Shown piece after piece: positions 26,493 to 34,142 of a stretch of 40,900 nucleotides of DNA. The translations under genes and the position numbers were made by a program. Origin of the DNA: Acidimicrobiaceae bacterium. GTDB lineage: Bacteria > Actinomycetota > Acidimicrobiia > Acidimicrobiales > Ilumatobacteraceae. The stretch is taken from positions 1 to 40,900 of the forward strand of contig CANIHL010000011.1 of the NCBI GenBank assembly GCA_947467375.1. Direction: 5' to 3'. The notes below the pieces were generated by a model. That model was not told where the DNA came from and searched no databases. It worked only from the letters and a program-made list of their open reading frames with translations. How positions within the stretch are numbered: the first letter of the stretch is position 1; each line of letters begins with the position of its first letter.

Positions 26493-26864
26493 TTACCTTA
26501 GGAGCTGAGCCAACTCGGCTGCGTGCGTTATCGACACGTATTTACGCACGTACTCCACAAGTTGACGCTGAAACTCAGCGCCATGTCCCTTATTGGCACA
26601 TGCCAAATGGGCCAGTTCGTGCAACAACAACAGTTGAGTCGGCTTTGCCTTGCGCACTGCAATGCACCACTCGTCGCTAAATGCCAGCCCAAGCAAATCG
26701 CTCGACATTTTCTGTCGCACAAGCGCAGGTGGGTCTAAGTCTTCGTTTTCGGCAATGGTGGTAATCCATGCTGTTGCATCATTCATACTGAGTGCTCGCG
26801 TTGGAGAGCTTTTCTCAAGCGCATCTTCAGCCGCATACACACGCATCGCCTCGGAACTAGCCAT
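26493..26864 (-). CDS. Small HELAH zinc metallopeptidase-like protein
   Basis: Protein of 123 residues with a clear zinc motif: LHELAH (His82, Glu83, His86) followed after seven residues by His94 in KGHGAEF. This HExxH ... HGxxF pattern is shared with SprT/WLM-like peptidases. The N-terminal 60 residues are helical and otherwise featureless. The start overlaps the end of the DUF2786 gene by 8 bp, so the two are translationally coupled and likely act together. The domain is close to the minimum size for such an enzyme. Proteolysis of DNA-bound protein, as in SprT-like enzymes, is an analogy only. Confidence 0.75.
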   Translation of the reverse strand: MASSEAMRVYAAEDALEKSSPTRALSMNDATAWITTIAENEDLDPPALVRQKMSSDLLGLAFSDEWCIAVRKAKPTQLLLLHELAHLACANKGHGAEFQRQLVEYVRKYVSITHAAELAQLLR

Positions 26865-27558
26865 TGCTGCCAGTTCCTAATTGTCGACTGGAATTGCCGA
26901 AACTATTGCGACCACTTGAAAACTGTTGTCCTGCGCGGTGGCCTGCACCAAAGGCTTCGCGGTCGCTGCGGTAATTACTGGTGTTGCTATGCAGGTGCGG
27001 GGTGTTCTGCACCATCACGCGTCGTGCGCGTTCGGCACGCTCAACGAGCACCAACCCAACACCAGGAGACTCTTTGGCAATGGTCTGGTGTTCTTTTGCA
27101 AGCTTTGCGCCAATGGCTTCGCAATACCCGCGCCACCACGAAGTTTTGAACCGGCGGTCACCAGAAGGAATAGACCGCGCCGCAAGTAAGTCGGCTGCGG
27201 TGTACAACGCTTCAAGCGAGAACAAATCATTTTCGGTGCCAAATGCAACCATGATGACTTGCGTTGGGTTCGGTTCCATCATGTCGCGGTACGAATGACA
27301 GGAAACCGCATTGGCGATATTCCACAACAGCGTTCCGCGCCGCACTCGATATTGGCCGGTGATGACAAAGGTTTTCGATTTGACCGTTTCGTTATCGAAC
27401 GTGCGCTTACTGACGGAACTTTCGTCAATGTCGTACTTCTGCATTAAACGAAAGGCGAGTGTTAACGCGGTCTCTGCTTCGGCCTGAGGAGTGTTTGGAT
27501 GGTTGGCTTTTTCCAGAATGGCGCGCACCTTGGCATGCAGGTTGTCGCGATTCGTCAT
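26857..27558 (-). CDS. DUF2786 domain protein
   Basis: Protein of 233 residues, probably cytosolic. The N-terminus (KVRAILEKANHPNTPQAEAETALTLAFRLMQKYDID; parts KVRAILEKANHPNTPQAEAE and ALTLAFRLMQKYDID) is the DUF2786 helical domain. The middle region WWRGYCEAIGAKLA and RSDREAFGAGHRAGQQ is the part that usually follows it. The C-terminus is low-complexity Gly/Ser/Asn. The function of the family is unknown; members often occur in phage and mobile contexts as well as chromosomes. It overlaps the HELAH peptidase gene and has a TACCTT box 6 nt before the ATG, suggesting a leaderless two-gene operon. Confidence 0.82.
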   Translation of the reverse strand: MTNRDNLHAKVRAILEKANHPNTPQAEAETALTLAFRLMQKYDIDESSVSKRTFDNETVKSKTFVITGQYRVRRGTLLWNIANAVSCHSYRDMMEPNPTQVIMVAFGTENDLFSLEALYTAADLLAARSIPSGDRRFKTSWWRGYCEAIGAKLAKEHQTIAKESPGVGLVLVERAERARRVMVQNTPHLHSNTSNYRSDREAFGAGHRAGQQFSSGRNSFGNSSRQLGTGSNG

Positions 27559-27564
27559 GCCGTC

Positions 27565-27570
27565 AAGGTA
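27565..27570 (-). promoter_or_regulatory. Putative -10 box of leaderless DUF2786 gene
   Basis: TACCTT on the minus strand, exactly 6 nt before ATG 27558. Confidence 0.45.
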
Positions 27571-27596
27571 CTCAATGGGTGCGTGGTGGTATTTGT

Positions 27597-28118
27597 TTAG
27601 GCCATTTTGCGGGATTCAGCAATCGCTTCAGCGCACAATTTGTCGACGTGAGCGATATCTACATTTGATTGCTGAGCCATGTGGACTAACCATATGAGTG
27701 ACTGCAGATTGGATTCAAAGTCGACTTGTGAACGAATGTTGGCACGTGCTGCCTGACGATTTTGACTCACCATCACGAATGTGGAGAGAAAGATTGCCTC
27801 AAGACTCACAATCATTGTGAGCAAGCCGAACGGATACTTATCGAACTGCAACGATGCACCAACTAGGCCGACATTGAGTGCAATCCAAATAACGAACCAC
27901 ACTGTATGGAGATAGACAAAATTCAGAGACCCAGCAAAACCTGTAATGCGATCTGAAACCCGGTCCTGTACTTCGCGAGCATGCTGAAAATGTGTCCGCT
28001 CATTTGTGACTTTCCAATGGGAAAGGCTGAAAAGCTTGCCATCTTCAATTCCGTCGGTTTTGTCAATGATGCGGCAGGCTTCGCAGGTGAGTGAAGAGTG
28101 TGGAGTGGTATTCGTCAT
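27597..28118 (-). CDS. DUF1003 family membrane protein
   Basis: Protein of 173 residues. It starts with a small Cys-containing segment (LTCEACRII), then RVSDRITGFAGSLNFVYLHTVWFVIWIALN (parts RVSDRITGFAGSL and FVYLHTVWFVIWIALN), KYPFGLLTMIVSLEAIFLSTFVM and QNRQAARANIRSQVDFESN, which is the complete DUF1003 signature with two membrane helices and a cytosolic amphipathic tail. The family's function is unknown. A TACGGT box lies 6 nt before the ATG, so the mRNA is probably leaderless. It is divergent from the histidine kinase at 28202. Confidence 0.9.
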   Translation of the reverse strand: MTNTTPHSSLTCEACRIIDKTDGIEDGKLFSLSHWKVTNERTHFQHAREVQDRVSDRITGFAGSLNFVYLHTVWFVIWIALNVGLVGASLQFDKYPFGLLTMIVSLEAIFLSTFVMVSQNRQAARANIRSQVDFESNLQSLIWLVHMAQQSNVDIAHVDKLCAEAIAESRKMA

Positions 28119-28124
28119 GGGACA

Positions 28125-28130
28125 ACCGTA
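28125..28130 (-). promoter_or_regulatory. Putative -10 box of leaderless DUF1003 gene
   Basis: TACGGT on the minus strand, 6 nt before ATG 28118. Confidence 0.45.
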
Positions 28131-28201
28131 CGCCTAATTAAAGAGGGGATTCGGCACTCGATCGGCTGGTAGTTTTCATTGCTGGAAGAAACGAGGGTCG
28201 T

Positions 28202-29251
28202 ATGGCATGGTTGAAGCGCAAGGATGCTGAACCAGTAACGCCTGTCCATCAACTTTCCGAAGAAGAATTTCAGTCCCTATCTCGCATTAGTGCATCCATG
28301 GATGCATTGCCACTTGGCGTTGTGGTGATGTCGAGTGATGGTTCCAATATGTGGAGCAACAGCGCTGCAGACAGCCTGTTTACACCGCAATCGGACGATC
28401 ACATTTTGTTTGTGGACAGTCTTGAGGGACTGTTGAGAGAAGCGCTCAACGGCACAATCGGTCAAACAGAGCTCGAATTTGGTGACCAAGTGATTCGCTC
28501 TATTGAAATTGCCACGGTAATGCTCGCCGACGGTGGAGCTGCGGCAATTGTCGAAGACATCACGCAGCGGTTGATGATTGACCGTGTACGTACCGATTTC
28601 GTTGCCAACATCAGTCACGAATTACGCACGCCGATTGGCGCTATTTCGCTCATGGCAGAAAACCTCATTGCGGAAATGGGCGAGTCAGAATCTGCGCGAC
28701 TGGCAGAAATCATTTTGAATGAAGTCACTCGTTTAAACGAGACCGTAAACGACCTGCTTGATCTGGCTCGAATTGAATTCGATGGACTTTCGAAGCGCGA
28801 GTCCATACACACTGCGCGTGTGATTGACGAGGCAGTTGGCCGTATTCGCAGTGCTGCACTTGCAAAATCAGTAATGATCGTGGTTGAAGACAATCCTGAT
28901 ATGTCGGTTATTGGCGATCGGGCACAGCTGGTGTCCGCGGTTGGAAACTTGATCGATAATGCGGTGAAGTACAGCGACCAGGGGTCAATAGTAAGAGTTG
29001 AGGTTCGTCGTGAAGATGGCCGCATGCTTATTTCGGTGGCCGACAACGGTCCTGGAATTGCTGCTGAACACCTAGGACGAGTCTTTGAGCGTTTCTATCG
29101 CGTTGATGATGCTCGCAGTCGTGGAACTGGTGGAACAGGTCTTGGTCTTGCAATTGTGCGACACATTGCGTTGTTGCATGGAGGCGATGCCAGTGTGACG
29201 TCTGAAGTTGGAGTTGGTTCCACCTTCACACTTTCTATACCCGCTGTATAA
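28202..29251 (+). CDS. Soluble PAS histidine kinase (SenX3-like, without membrane segment)
   Basis: Sensor kinase of 349 residues. A PAS-like domain occupies about 30-125 (ALPLGVVVMSSDGSNMWSN ... AIVEDITQRLM). The HisKA dimerisation helix has phospho-acceptor His139 in NISHELRTP, followed by the HATPase domain with N box NLIDNAVKYS, G1 VADNGPGI and G2 GTGGTGLGLAIVRHI. No hydrophobic segment is visible, so it should be cytosolic or recruited to the membrane by a partner. The kinase core is SenX3/PhoR-like, but no adjacent response regulator is on the same transcript: a minus-strand gene separates it from the regulator at 29886. It is therefore an orphan or cross-talks with that system. Confidence 0.9.
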   Translation: MAWLKRKDAEPVTPVHQLSEEEFQSLSRISASMDALPLGVVVMSSDGSNMWSNSAADSLFTPQSDDHILFVDSLEGLLREALNGTIGQTELEFGDQVIRSIEIATVMLADGGAAAIVEDITQRLMIDRVRTDFVANISHELRTPIGAISLMAENLIAEMGESESARLAEIILNEVTRLNETVNDLLDLARIEFDGLSKRESIHTARVIDEAVGRIRSAALAKSVMIVVEDNPDMSVIGDRAQLVSAVGNLIDNAVKYSDQGSIVRVEVRREDGRMLISVADNGPGIAAEHLGRVFERFYRVDDARSRGTGGTGLGLAIVRHIALLHGGDASVTSEVGVGSTFTLSIPAV

Positions 29252-29289
29252 AAGCAAAAAGCCCGCCCCCAGCAATATGGAGACGGGCT
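29249..29289 (-). terminator. Terminator of the secreted Ala-rich protein gene, between convergent genes
   Basis: On the minus strand AGCCCGTCTCC pairs with GGGGGCGGGCT over 11 bp (two G-U pairs), with an 8-nt loop, followed by TTTTTGCTTTT. On the plus strand only the outer 6 bp pair cleanly, so it is mainly a minus-strand terminator but may also stop the kinase transcript. Confidence 0.85.
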
Positions 29290-29307
29290 CTTTGTTGTCA
29301 GAGGAAA

Positions 29308-29769
29308 CTAGTTGTTGGATTCTCCAGCCTTTACTGGCTTGACCGGAGGATTGCCAAGCGCGGCAAGTGCCGAGGTTCGTGCTGATTGTGCTGCGGCTAT
29401 TGCTGCAGAAAACGCTTCACGCGCTGCTTTCTTTGCAGCGTCTGTCGTAGCTGCCTCTCGTGCGGTTCGACGAGTCGCGTTCGCTGTGCGCATTGCTTCT
29501 GCGAACGTTTTTTCGATAGCGACTTTTGACTTGTTGTAACTAGTCAGCGCTGCACGGTACGTCTGAAGCGCTGTTGCATATGCGGCGCGTTGAGCAGAAG
29601 TTGGTTTTACGTCGTCATGTTTTTTGGGAACAGATGTTGACGATGTCGGTACAGATGAGGTCGGAATGGTTGTTGACGATGAATCGTCGGCAAGCGCGGC
29701 AGTTGCTCCACTTGACATGACGAGAGCGATGGTTGTGACCACGAGTGTTTTCTTTGCGAACTGCTTCAT
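29308..29769 (-). CDS. Secreted Ala/Thr-rich helical protein, unknown function
   Basis: Protein of 153 residues from ATG 29769, which is preceded by AAAGGAG at good spacing. An ATG 15 codons upstream is in frame but lacks a ribosome site and would bury the signal peptide. The signal sequence is KQFAKKTLVVTTIALVMSSGATAALA, parts KQFAKKTLVV and ALVMSSGATAALA, with a likely cleavage after ALA. A Ser/Thr/Pro linker follows, then a long Ala/Lys/Arg-rich helix (from ATALQTYRAAL to SALAALGNPP). The plan resembles small exported helical proteins of actinobacteria. It has no recognised domain. It is convergent with the kinase gene and divergent from the response regulator. Confidence 0.75.
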   Translation of the reverse strand: MKQFAKKTLVVTTIALVMSSGATAALADDSSSTTIPTSSVPTSSTSVPKKHDDVKPTSAQRAAYATALQTYRAALTSYNKSKVAIEKTFAEAMRTANATRRTAREAATTDAAKKAAREAFSAAIAAAQSARTSALAALGNPPVKPVKAGESNN

Positions 29770-29873
29770 GTTGACTCCTTTGTTGGGGGCTTTCTTGTTC
29801 ATCACCATAAACAATGAATTTGTGGAAATCCTGTGAATTGGGAAGGAGGGATGTGCGAACTTGGCCAGAGTTG

Positions 29874-29879
29874 TAGTTT
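29874..29879 (+). promoter_or_regulatory. Putative -10 box of leaderless response-regulator gene
   Basis: TAGTTT, 6 nt before ATG 29886. Confidence 0.45.
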
Positions 29880-29885
29880 TGATTT

Positions 29886-30566
29886 ATGGCAGCTCAGCGG
29901 ATTTTGGTAGCCGATGACGATGAGGCAATTTGCGACACCATTGAGGACGCTTTACACCTGGCTGGATATCTCACAATGCGTGCCAAGGATGGGCAAATGG
30001 CGCTTGATCGAGTTCGAAGCGACAGGCCCGACCTCGTCATTTTGGATGTGAACATGCCGAAATTAGATGGGTTCGAAGTATTGCGGAAAATGCGTTCACT
30101 CAGTATTACGACGCCTGCGATATTGCTGACCGCTCGGCATGAACGCGAAGACGCTGTTACAGGCCTGAAGCTTGGAGCAGATGACTATGTAAAGAAGCCA
30201 TTTGGCTTGGAAGAGTTGTTGCTTCGCGTTGCGGCAGTCTTGCGTCGCGTAAACGGTGAGAGTGATTCCGCGTTGGTGTGTGGGACGATTTCGCTCAGTG
30301 TTGCACGGCACGAAGTCGTTTGTGCGGGAAATGCCATTGACCTATCACCTACCGAGTTCCGATTACTTGAGTATCTGATGGAAAATAAAAACAGAGTGCT
30401 GACAAAGCAACAATTATTAGATGCTGTGTGGGGAATTGATTTTGATTCCAGTACAACAGTCGTAGAAACATTTATTTCATATTTGCGAAAGAAAATGTCT
30501 CCAGAAATTGACAACATGCTCGTGACTGTCCGTGGAATTGGTTTCAAATTGGTAGACAGAGCGTGA
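29886..30566 (+). CDS. OmpR/PhoB-family response regulator
   Basis: Two-component DNA-binding regulator of 226 residues. Receiver domain: acidic cluster VADDDEA (9-13 region), phospho-acceptor Asp54 in VILDVNMP, Lys in VKKPFGLEELL. C-terminal winged helix: LSPTEFRLLEYLMENKNRVLTKQQLLDAVWG (parts LSPTEFRLLEYLM and VLTKQQLLDAVWG) and TVRGIGFKL. It overlaps the following histidine kinase gene by 4 bp (GTGA), so the pair is coupled. A hand count of one line near the 3' end gives 32% GC, well below most neighbours. Confidence 0.94.
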   Translation: MAAQRILVADDDEAICDTIEDALHLAGYLTMRAKDGQMALDRVRSDRPDLVILDVNMPKLDGFEVLRKMRSLSITTPAILLTARHEREDAVTGLKLGADDYVKKPFGLEELLLRVAAVLRRVNGESDSALVCGTISLSVARHEVVCAGNAIDLSPTEFRLLEYLMENKNRVLTKQQLLDAVWGIDFDSSTTVVETFISYLRKKMSPEIDNMLVTVRGIGFKLVDRA

Positions 30567-31933
30567 AGATGCGATCTCGGCTGGCCCTATTGGTTGGCGC
30601 TGTATTCGTTTTCGGTGGGGGAGTAATTGGAGGATCGAGCGCGCTTATCGCTCGCCAGGAAGCCATTGACACTTTGGACGGCGTGCTCGGCGATGCGATC
30701 TCAAGTGTGAAAAATGATCCAGCACAAGATGTTTCGGCAGTGCTTGCAATTGCAGATTCGAGTCCGGTTCCGATTAGCGCGATGCTCTTCTTTGACGACA
30801 GCGAACCAGTTGTATTGGTGGAATCTCGCGATGGAACTGAAACCATAAAGCTTCCGCTATTCAGCATTGCTGAAGTCACGCAGGCTGCTGAAGAGCCAAT
30901 GACTAAATCGGGGGAAGTGAAATTACGAATTGAAGCGTATTCCACGGGTAATGGCGAATGGTTGGTGGTTGGCACTTCATTGTCGAGTGTTAATAATCAA
31001 TTTGGCAAGTCACTTATGCGAAGCATTCAGCTTTCCTTGCTGATTGCTCTATTTATGGTTGTCCTTGTGTATTGGTTAATTCGCCGTGCACTTCTGCCAA
31101 TTGCCCGTGTAACACGTGATGCACAACGGATTGCAGAAGGCGATTTAGATCAAGAACTCGCACCTGCTGTCGGGTCTAGTGAAATTCGACAGCTTTCAAC
31201 TTCTTTGCATGCCATGGTGAATTCGTTGAAGTCTGCGGTGGAGACGAGAGCACAATCTGAAGAATTAATGCGAGAATTTCTCGGCGATGCATCACATGAG
31301 TTACGAACTCCATTAACAGTGATTCGCGGATATATCGAAATTCTCAATAGCGGACAGGAACTTTCAGAAGAACAACGCGAACGTGCGATGAGCAGACTTG
31401 TTGGTGAATCGCAGAGAATGTCCCAAACAATCAATGACCTTTTGCTTCTTGCTGAACTAGGCGAAGTTCAGCAAGAAATGACAGAATCTGTTGACCTTTC
31501 TTTGTTGGCCGCAAATCATGTGCGGGATTTTTCAGAGCAACACAAAAACAGAATTGTGAAGTCAACAATTGCAGGCAATGTGATGGTCGCGGGAAACAGC
31601 GAGCAACTATCTCGGATGATTTCGAATGTACTCTCCAACATTTCGCGTCATACTCCCGAAGATGCTGAGGTTGACGTTGTTGTTTCTAAAATTGATGGAC
31701 AAGCAATCTTGGTGTTTGATGATGCTGGTCCCGGATTGAGTGCTGAACTGTATGCACGCACGAGAGAGGGTTTTCAGCGATTTGACCGTGCACATTCAAA
31801 AACGGGCGGGGGCTTCGGTTTGGGACTATCAATTCTTTCGTCAATTGTGCAACGACATGAGGGAACGTTGTCCATGTCTGTAAGCCCACTTGGTGGTCTT
31901 CGCACACAGATAAGTCTGAAGTTGGCGAGATGA
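30563..31933 (+). CDS. Membrane sensor histidine kinase, partner of the upstream regulator
   Basis: Kinase of 456 residues starting at GTG 30563 (ATG 30569 is an alternative). TM1 is about 7-28 (LALLVGAVFVFGGGVIGG) and TM2 about 155-175 (LSLLIALFMVVLVYWLI), with an outer sensor domain of about 125 residues between them. A HAMP-like linker with RDAQRIAEGDLDQEL follows, then HisKA with His245 in DASHELRTP and HATPase with N box NVLSNISRHT, DDAGPGLS and GGFGLGLSIL. Its stop overlaps the start of the secreted repeat protein gene (ATGA). The stimulus is unknown. Confidence 0.93.
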   Translation: MKMRSRLALLVGAVFVFGGGVIGGSSALIARQEAIDTLDGVLGDAISSVKNDPAQDVSAVLAIADSSPVPISAMLFFDDSEPVVLVESRDGTETIKLPLFSIAEVTQAAEEPMTKSGEVKLRIEAYSTGNGEWLVVGTSLSSVNNQFGKSLMRSIQLSLLIALFMVVLVYWLIRRALLPIARVTRDAQRIAEGDLDQELAPAVGSSEIRQLSTSLHAMVNSLKSAVETRAQSEELMREFLGDASHELRTPLTVIRGYIEILNSGQELSEEQRERAMSRLVGESQRMSQTINDLLLLAELGEVQQEMTESVDLSLLAANHVRDFSEQHKNRIVKSTIAGNVMVAGNSEQLSRMISNVLSNISRHTPEDAEVDVVVSKIDGQAILVFDDAGPGLSAELYARTREGFQRFDRAHSKTGGGFGLGLSILSSIVQRHEGTLSMSVSPLGGLRTQISLKLAR

Positions 31934-33210
31934 TGCGACGCGTTGCAGTTGCTTTGTCATTGCTACTCGGAACACTTGTTGGATTAACAGCGCCAGCACA
32001 GGCCGCAACAACCTGTAAGGAAACTGGCGAAGGTTGCGCCGTTGGCATGATTGGCCCAGGCGGTGGCGTGGTGTTTTACGACGCTGGCTCACAGCAGTGG
32101 TGGGGTCGCTTTCTTGAAGCACGAATGGAGCCCAAGGCTTTCGGTTCTAACTGGGGACCACGCGAGTCGTTATATATAGATGGTCAAGATGGACTTTCTG
32201 TGGCCATGTTGCGACTGCGTTCCATGCAGATTGGAATGGGAGCAAACAACACGCAGTTGATGCTGGCAAAGTTTGGCGGTGAGAGCATTGCAGGAAAGAT
32301 TCGTTCGGGCTGGAGCATTCCTTCTGCAGATGAACTTGATGCGTTGTACAACTACCTGAAACTTGGTGGAGTTGGCCGTTTCTATCGAGGAGTCATCTGG
32401 TCTTCATCGGAACAAAGCGCAACGTTTGCGTGGTACCAGCAGTTTCAAGATGGAACAAAGTTCACCGATGCAAACGGAATTATTAGGGGATTAAGCGGGA
32501 ACAAAGACCTTGCTATGAGTTCGTATCACCAAGGTTCATTTGCTTCGCAAAAATTTGGCGTGGTGTCAGTACGGGCATTTCCTGCAGGTTCAGGAACGCC
32601 ACCAACACCGAATGTCGTTTCATCAATTCGACAAAATGCACAGTGTTCTGCAGGTGTGAGCTGCGCAGTTGGCGATATTGGTCCTGGTGGTGGCGTGGTG
32701 TTTTACGATGCCGGTTCCATGCAGTCGTGGGGCAGATATCTAGAAGCTGCTCCTGCCAGTTGCGAAATTGCTGGAGTTCCATTTAAGCCAGTAGGTGGTG
32801 TGCAAGGTATCCATGCATTGCAAATTGATCGAGTGCGTGCAAAAGCAATTGGTATGGGTAAAGCAAATACCGATCTCATCGTTCAGAAATATGGGGCAAC
32901 CAGGAGTCATGCTGCGGCATTGGTGCGTTCGCAAGCATGTAATGGGCTGACCGATTGGTTTTTGCCTTCATCGGGCGAACTGAACCTGGCTTGGCGAGTG
33001 CTCGCACAAAATCGGGTGAATCGCGAACCAACACCAGTCGGGGGTTTTGATATTGGCTACTACTGGACTTCGTCTGACTACAACGGGACGGAAGCGTGGA
33101 CGCAGTATTTCAATGATGGTCAACAGTTCGACCGTGTGCAAACGTTGTCGGCGAACAAGCAAGCCCCGTATCGCACGTTTAAGGTGCGTGGAGTTCGTGC
33201 CTTTGGCTAA
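31930..33210 (+). CDS. Secreted protein with two tandem DUF1566-like (Lcl-type) domains
   Basis: Exported protein of 426 residues with signal peptide VALSLLLGTLVGLTAPAQAA (about 6-25). Two homologous halves about 209 residues apart each begin with C..GxxCAVGxIGPGGGVVFYDAG and contain GWSIPSADELDAL / DWFLPSSGELNLA, then VIWSSSEQSATFAWYQQF / YYWTSSDYNGTEAWTQYF, and end in VRAFPAG / VRAFG. The pattern (LPS..EL, Y-W-S/T-SS, A-W) is that of DUF1566/Lcl C-terminal domains, which are surface proteins, some of them binding ligands or glycans. The gene overlaps the histidine kinase stop, so the sensor system is co-expressed with a surface protein. GcvH follows 9 bp later. Confidence 0.82.
   Translation: MMRRVAVALSLLLGTLVGLTAPAQAATTCKETGEGCAVGMIGPGGGVVFYDAGSQQWWGRFLEARMEPKAFGSNWGPRESLYIDGQDGLSVAMLRLRSMQIGMGANNTQLMLAKFGGESIAGKIRSGWSIPSADELDALYNYLKLGGVGRFYRGVIWSSSEQSATFAWYQQFQDGTKFTDANGIIRGLSGNKDLAMSSYHQGSFASQKFGVVSVRAFPAGSGTPPTPNVVSSIRQNAQCSAGVSCAVGDIGPGGGVVFYDAGSMQSWGRYLEAAPASCEIAGVPFKPVGGVQGIHALQIDRVRAKAIGMGKANTDLIVQKYGATRSHAAALVRSQACNGLTDWFLPSSGELNLAWRVLAQNRVNREPTPVGGFDIGYYWTSSDYNGTEAWTQYFNDGQQFDRVQTLSANKQAPYRTFKVRGVRAFG
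32035..32090 (+). repeat. Internal direct repeat, copy 1 (DUF1566-like gene)
   Basis: Encodes CAVGMIGPGGGVVFYDAGS. The matching copy is at 32662-32717, 627 bp away. It includes an identical run across GGTGGCGTGGTGTTTTACGA. Confidence 0.8.
32662..32717 (+). repeat. Internal direct repeat, copy 2 (DUF1566-like gene)
   Basis: Encodes CAVGDIGPGGGVVFYDAGS. The high DNA identity to 32035-32090, including synonymous sites, suggests a fairly recent duplication or gene conversion in this stretch, because the remainder of the two halves has diverged strongly. Confidence 0.8.
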
Positions 33211-33219
33211 GTTGAGTGT

Positions 33220-33597
33220 GTGAACATTCCTGATGGATTGCGCTACACCCGACAGCACGAGTGGGTGCTGATTGATGGCGAGTCTGCACGAATTGGAATA
33301 ACTGATCTTGCACAAGATGCATTGGGCAACATTGTGCATGTGCAATTGCCAACTGTTGGTCAGTCAGTTCAATCTGGTGCAAGTGTGGTCGAAGTTGAAA
33401 GCAGCAAAAGCGTCAGCGATATCTATTCGCCAGTGAGTGGCAGCGTGGTGCTTGTAAACGAGTCACTCGCAACAGATCCAGGACTAGTGAATTCAGACCC
33501 GTATGGGTCGGGTTGGTTGTACGAAGTGCAAATGTCGTACGACGAAACACTTGAAGGCTTATTGACTGCTAGCGAATACCGCGCACTCGTCAATTAG
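33220..33597 (+). CDS. gcvH: Glycine cleavage system H protein (lipoyl carrier)
   Basis: Lipoyl-carrying protein of 125 residues, normal GcvH length, starting at GTG 33220. Family features: LRYTRQHEWV near the N-terminus, GITDLAQDALGNIVHVQLP, lipoylation Lys63 in ESSKSVSDIYSP, and GSGWLYEV near the C-terminus. It shuttles the aminomethyl group between the P, T and L proteins of glycine cleavage. No gcvP or gcvT is nearby. It follows a two-component system and a secreted protein by 9 bp. It converges on the 33594-34067 gene with a 4-bp overlap of stop codons. Confidence 0.95.
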   Translation: MNIPDGLRYTRQHEWVLIDGESARIGITDLAQDALGNIVHVQLPTVGQSVQSGASVVEVESSKSVSDIYSPVSGSVVLVNESLATDPGLVNSDPYGSGWLYEVQMSYDETLEGLLTASEYRALVN

Positions 33598-34067
33598 TCG
33601 GTATAAAACTTCCAGGTATACACGCGAACTTTGTTGTCGGCTTGATTGGTGAGCCAAAATTTAACCTTGCCTGTGTGTTCACCTTGCTTTAATTCTTCAA
33701 TAGGCGCGCCGGCTTGCGGCAAGTAACTAATAGTGAAGTTGCCGGGGTCATAAATTGCGGTAGGCGGTAAGTCAATTTGAGCACCAGGTGCAGGAACAGT
33801 TCCACTCGTTACTAATTCGTCAAGACGAGTAGTTGGAAGTTCGATTCCGTCAATGAACATTGTTGCTTCGTAGCCATCAATGAAGTCGACAATGATTTGT
33901 GATTGCCGAAGAACTCGTTCTCCTTGTCCGGGAGAAATATTTTCAATCGCATCAGGCAGATTCGTAGCATCACGACCCGTAAGTCCAGTGTTCAATCCCA
34001 TAACAAAAAGCACGATGCCTGCTGAAATCCCCATGCTGGCTAACAAAAGTTTTGGGTCAAGCTTCAT
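33594..34067 (-). CDS. Hypothetical protein with N-terminal membrane anchor
   Basis: Protein of 157 residues. One hydrophobic helix near the N-terminus (LLLASMGISAGIVLFVMGL, about 7-25) is followed by an extracellular beta-rich domain with TMFIDGIELPTTRLDEL and TGKVKFWLTNQADNKVRVYTWKFY (parts TGKVKFWLTNQ and KVRVYTWKFY). It reads like a small immunoglobulin-type fold, but I recognise no family. It converges on gcvH and is divergent from the PASTA kinase-like gene 75 bp away, which may share its promoter region and envelope role. Confidence 0.7.
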   Translation of the reverse strand: MKLDPKLLLASMGISAGIVLFVMGLNTGLTGRDATNLPDAIENISPGQGERVLRQSQIIVDFIDGYEATMFIDGIELPTTRLDELVTSGTVPAPGAQIDLPPTAIYDPGNFTISYLPQAGAPIEELKQGEHTGKVKFWLTNQADNKVRVYTWKFYTD

Positions 34068-34142
34068 GGCCTCTATTCTCGCTTATTTCTAGGGCTATCC
34101 GTTATTCATGCGGAGAGTAAAACGACTAGATTTAGTTCACAC

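Noticed and set aside
29770-29814. ATG 29814 as start of the Ala-rich secreted protein
   Set aside because: No ribosome site, and it would place 15 polar residues ahead of the signal peptide; ATG 29769 has AAAGGAG.
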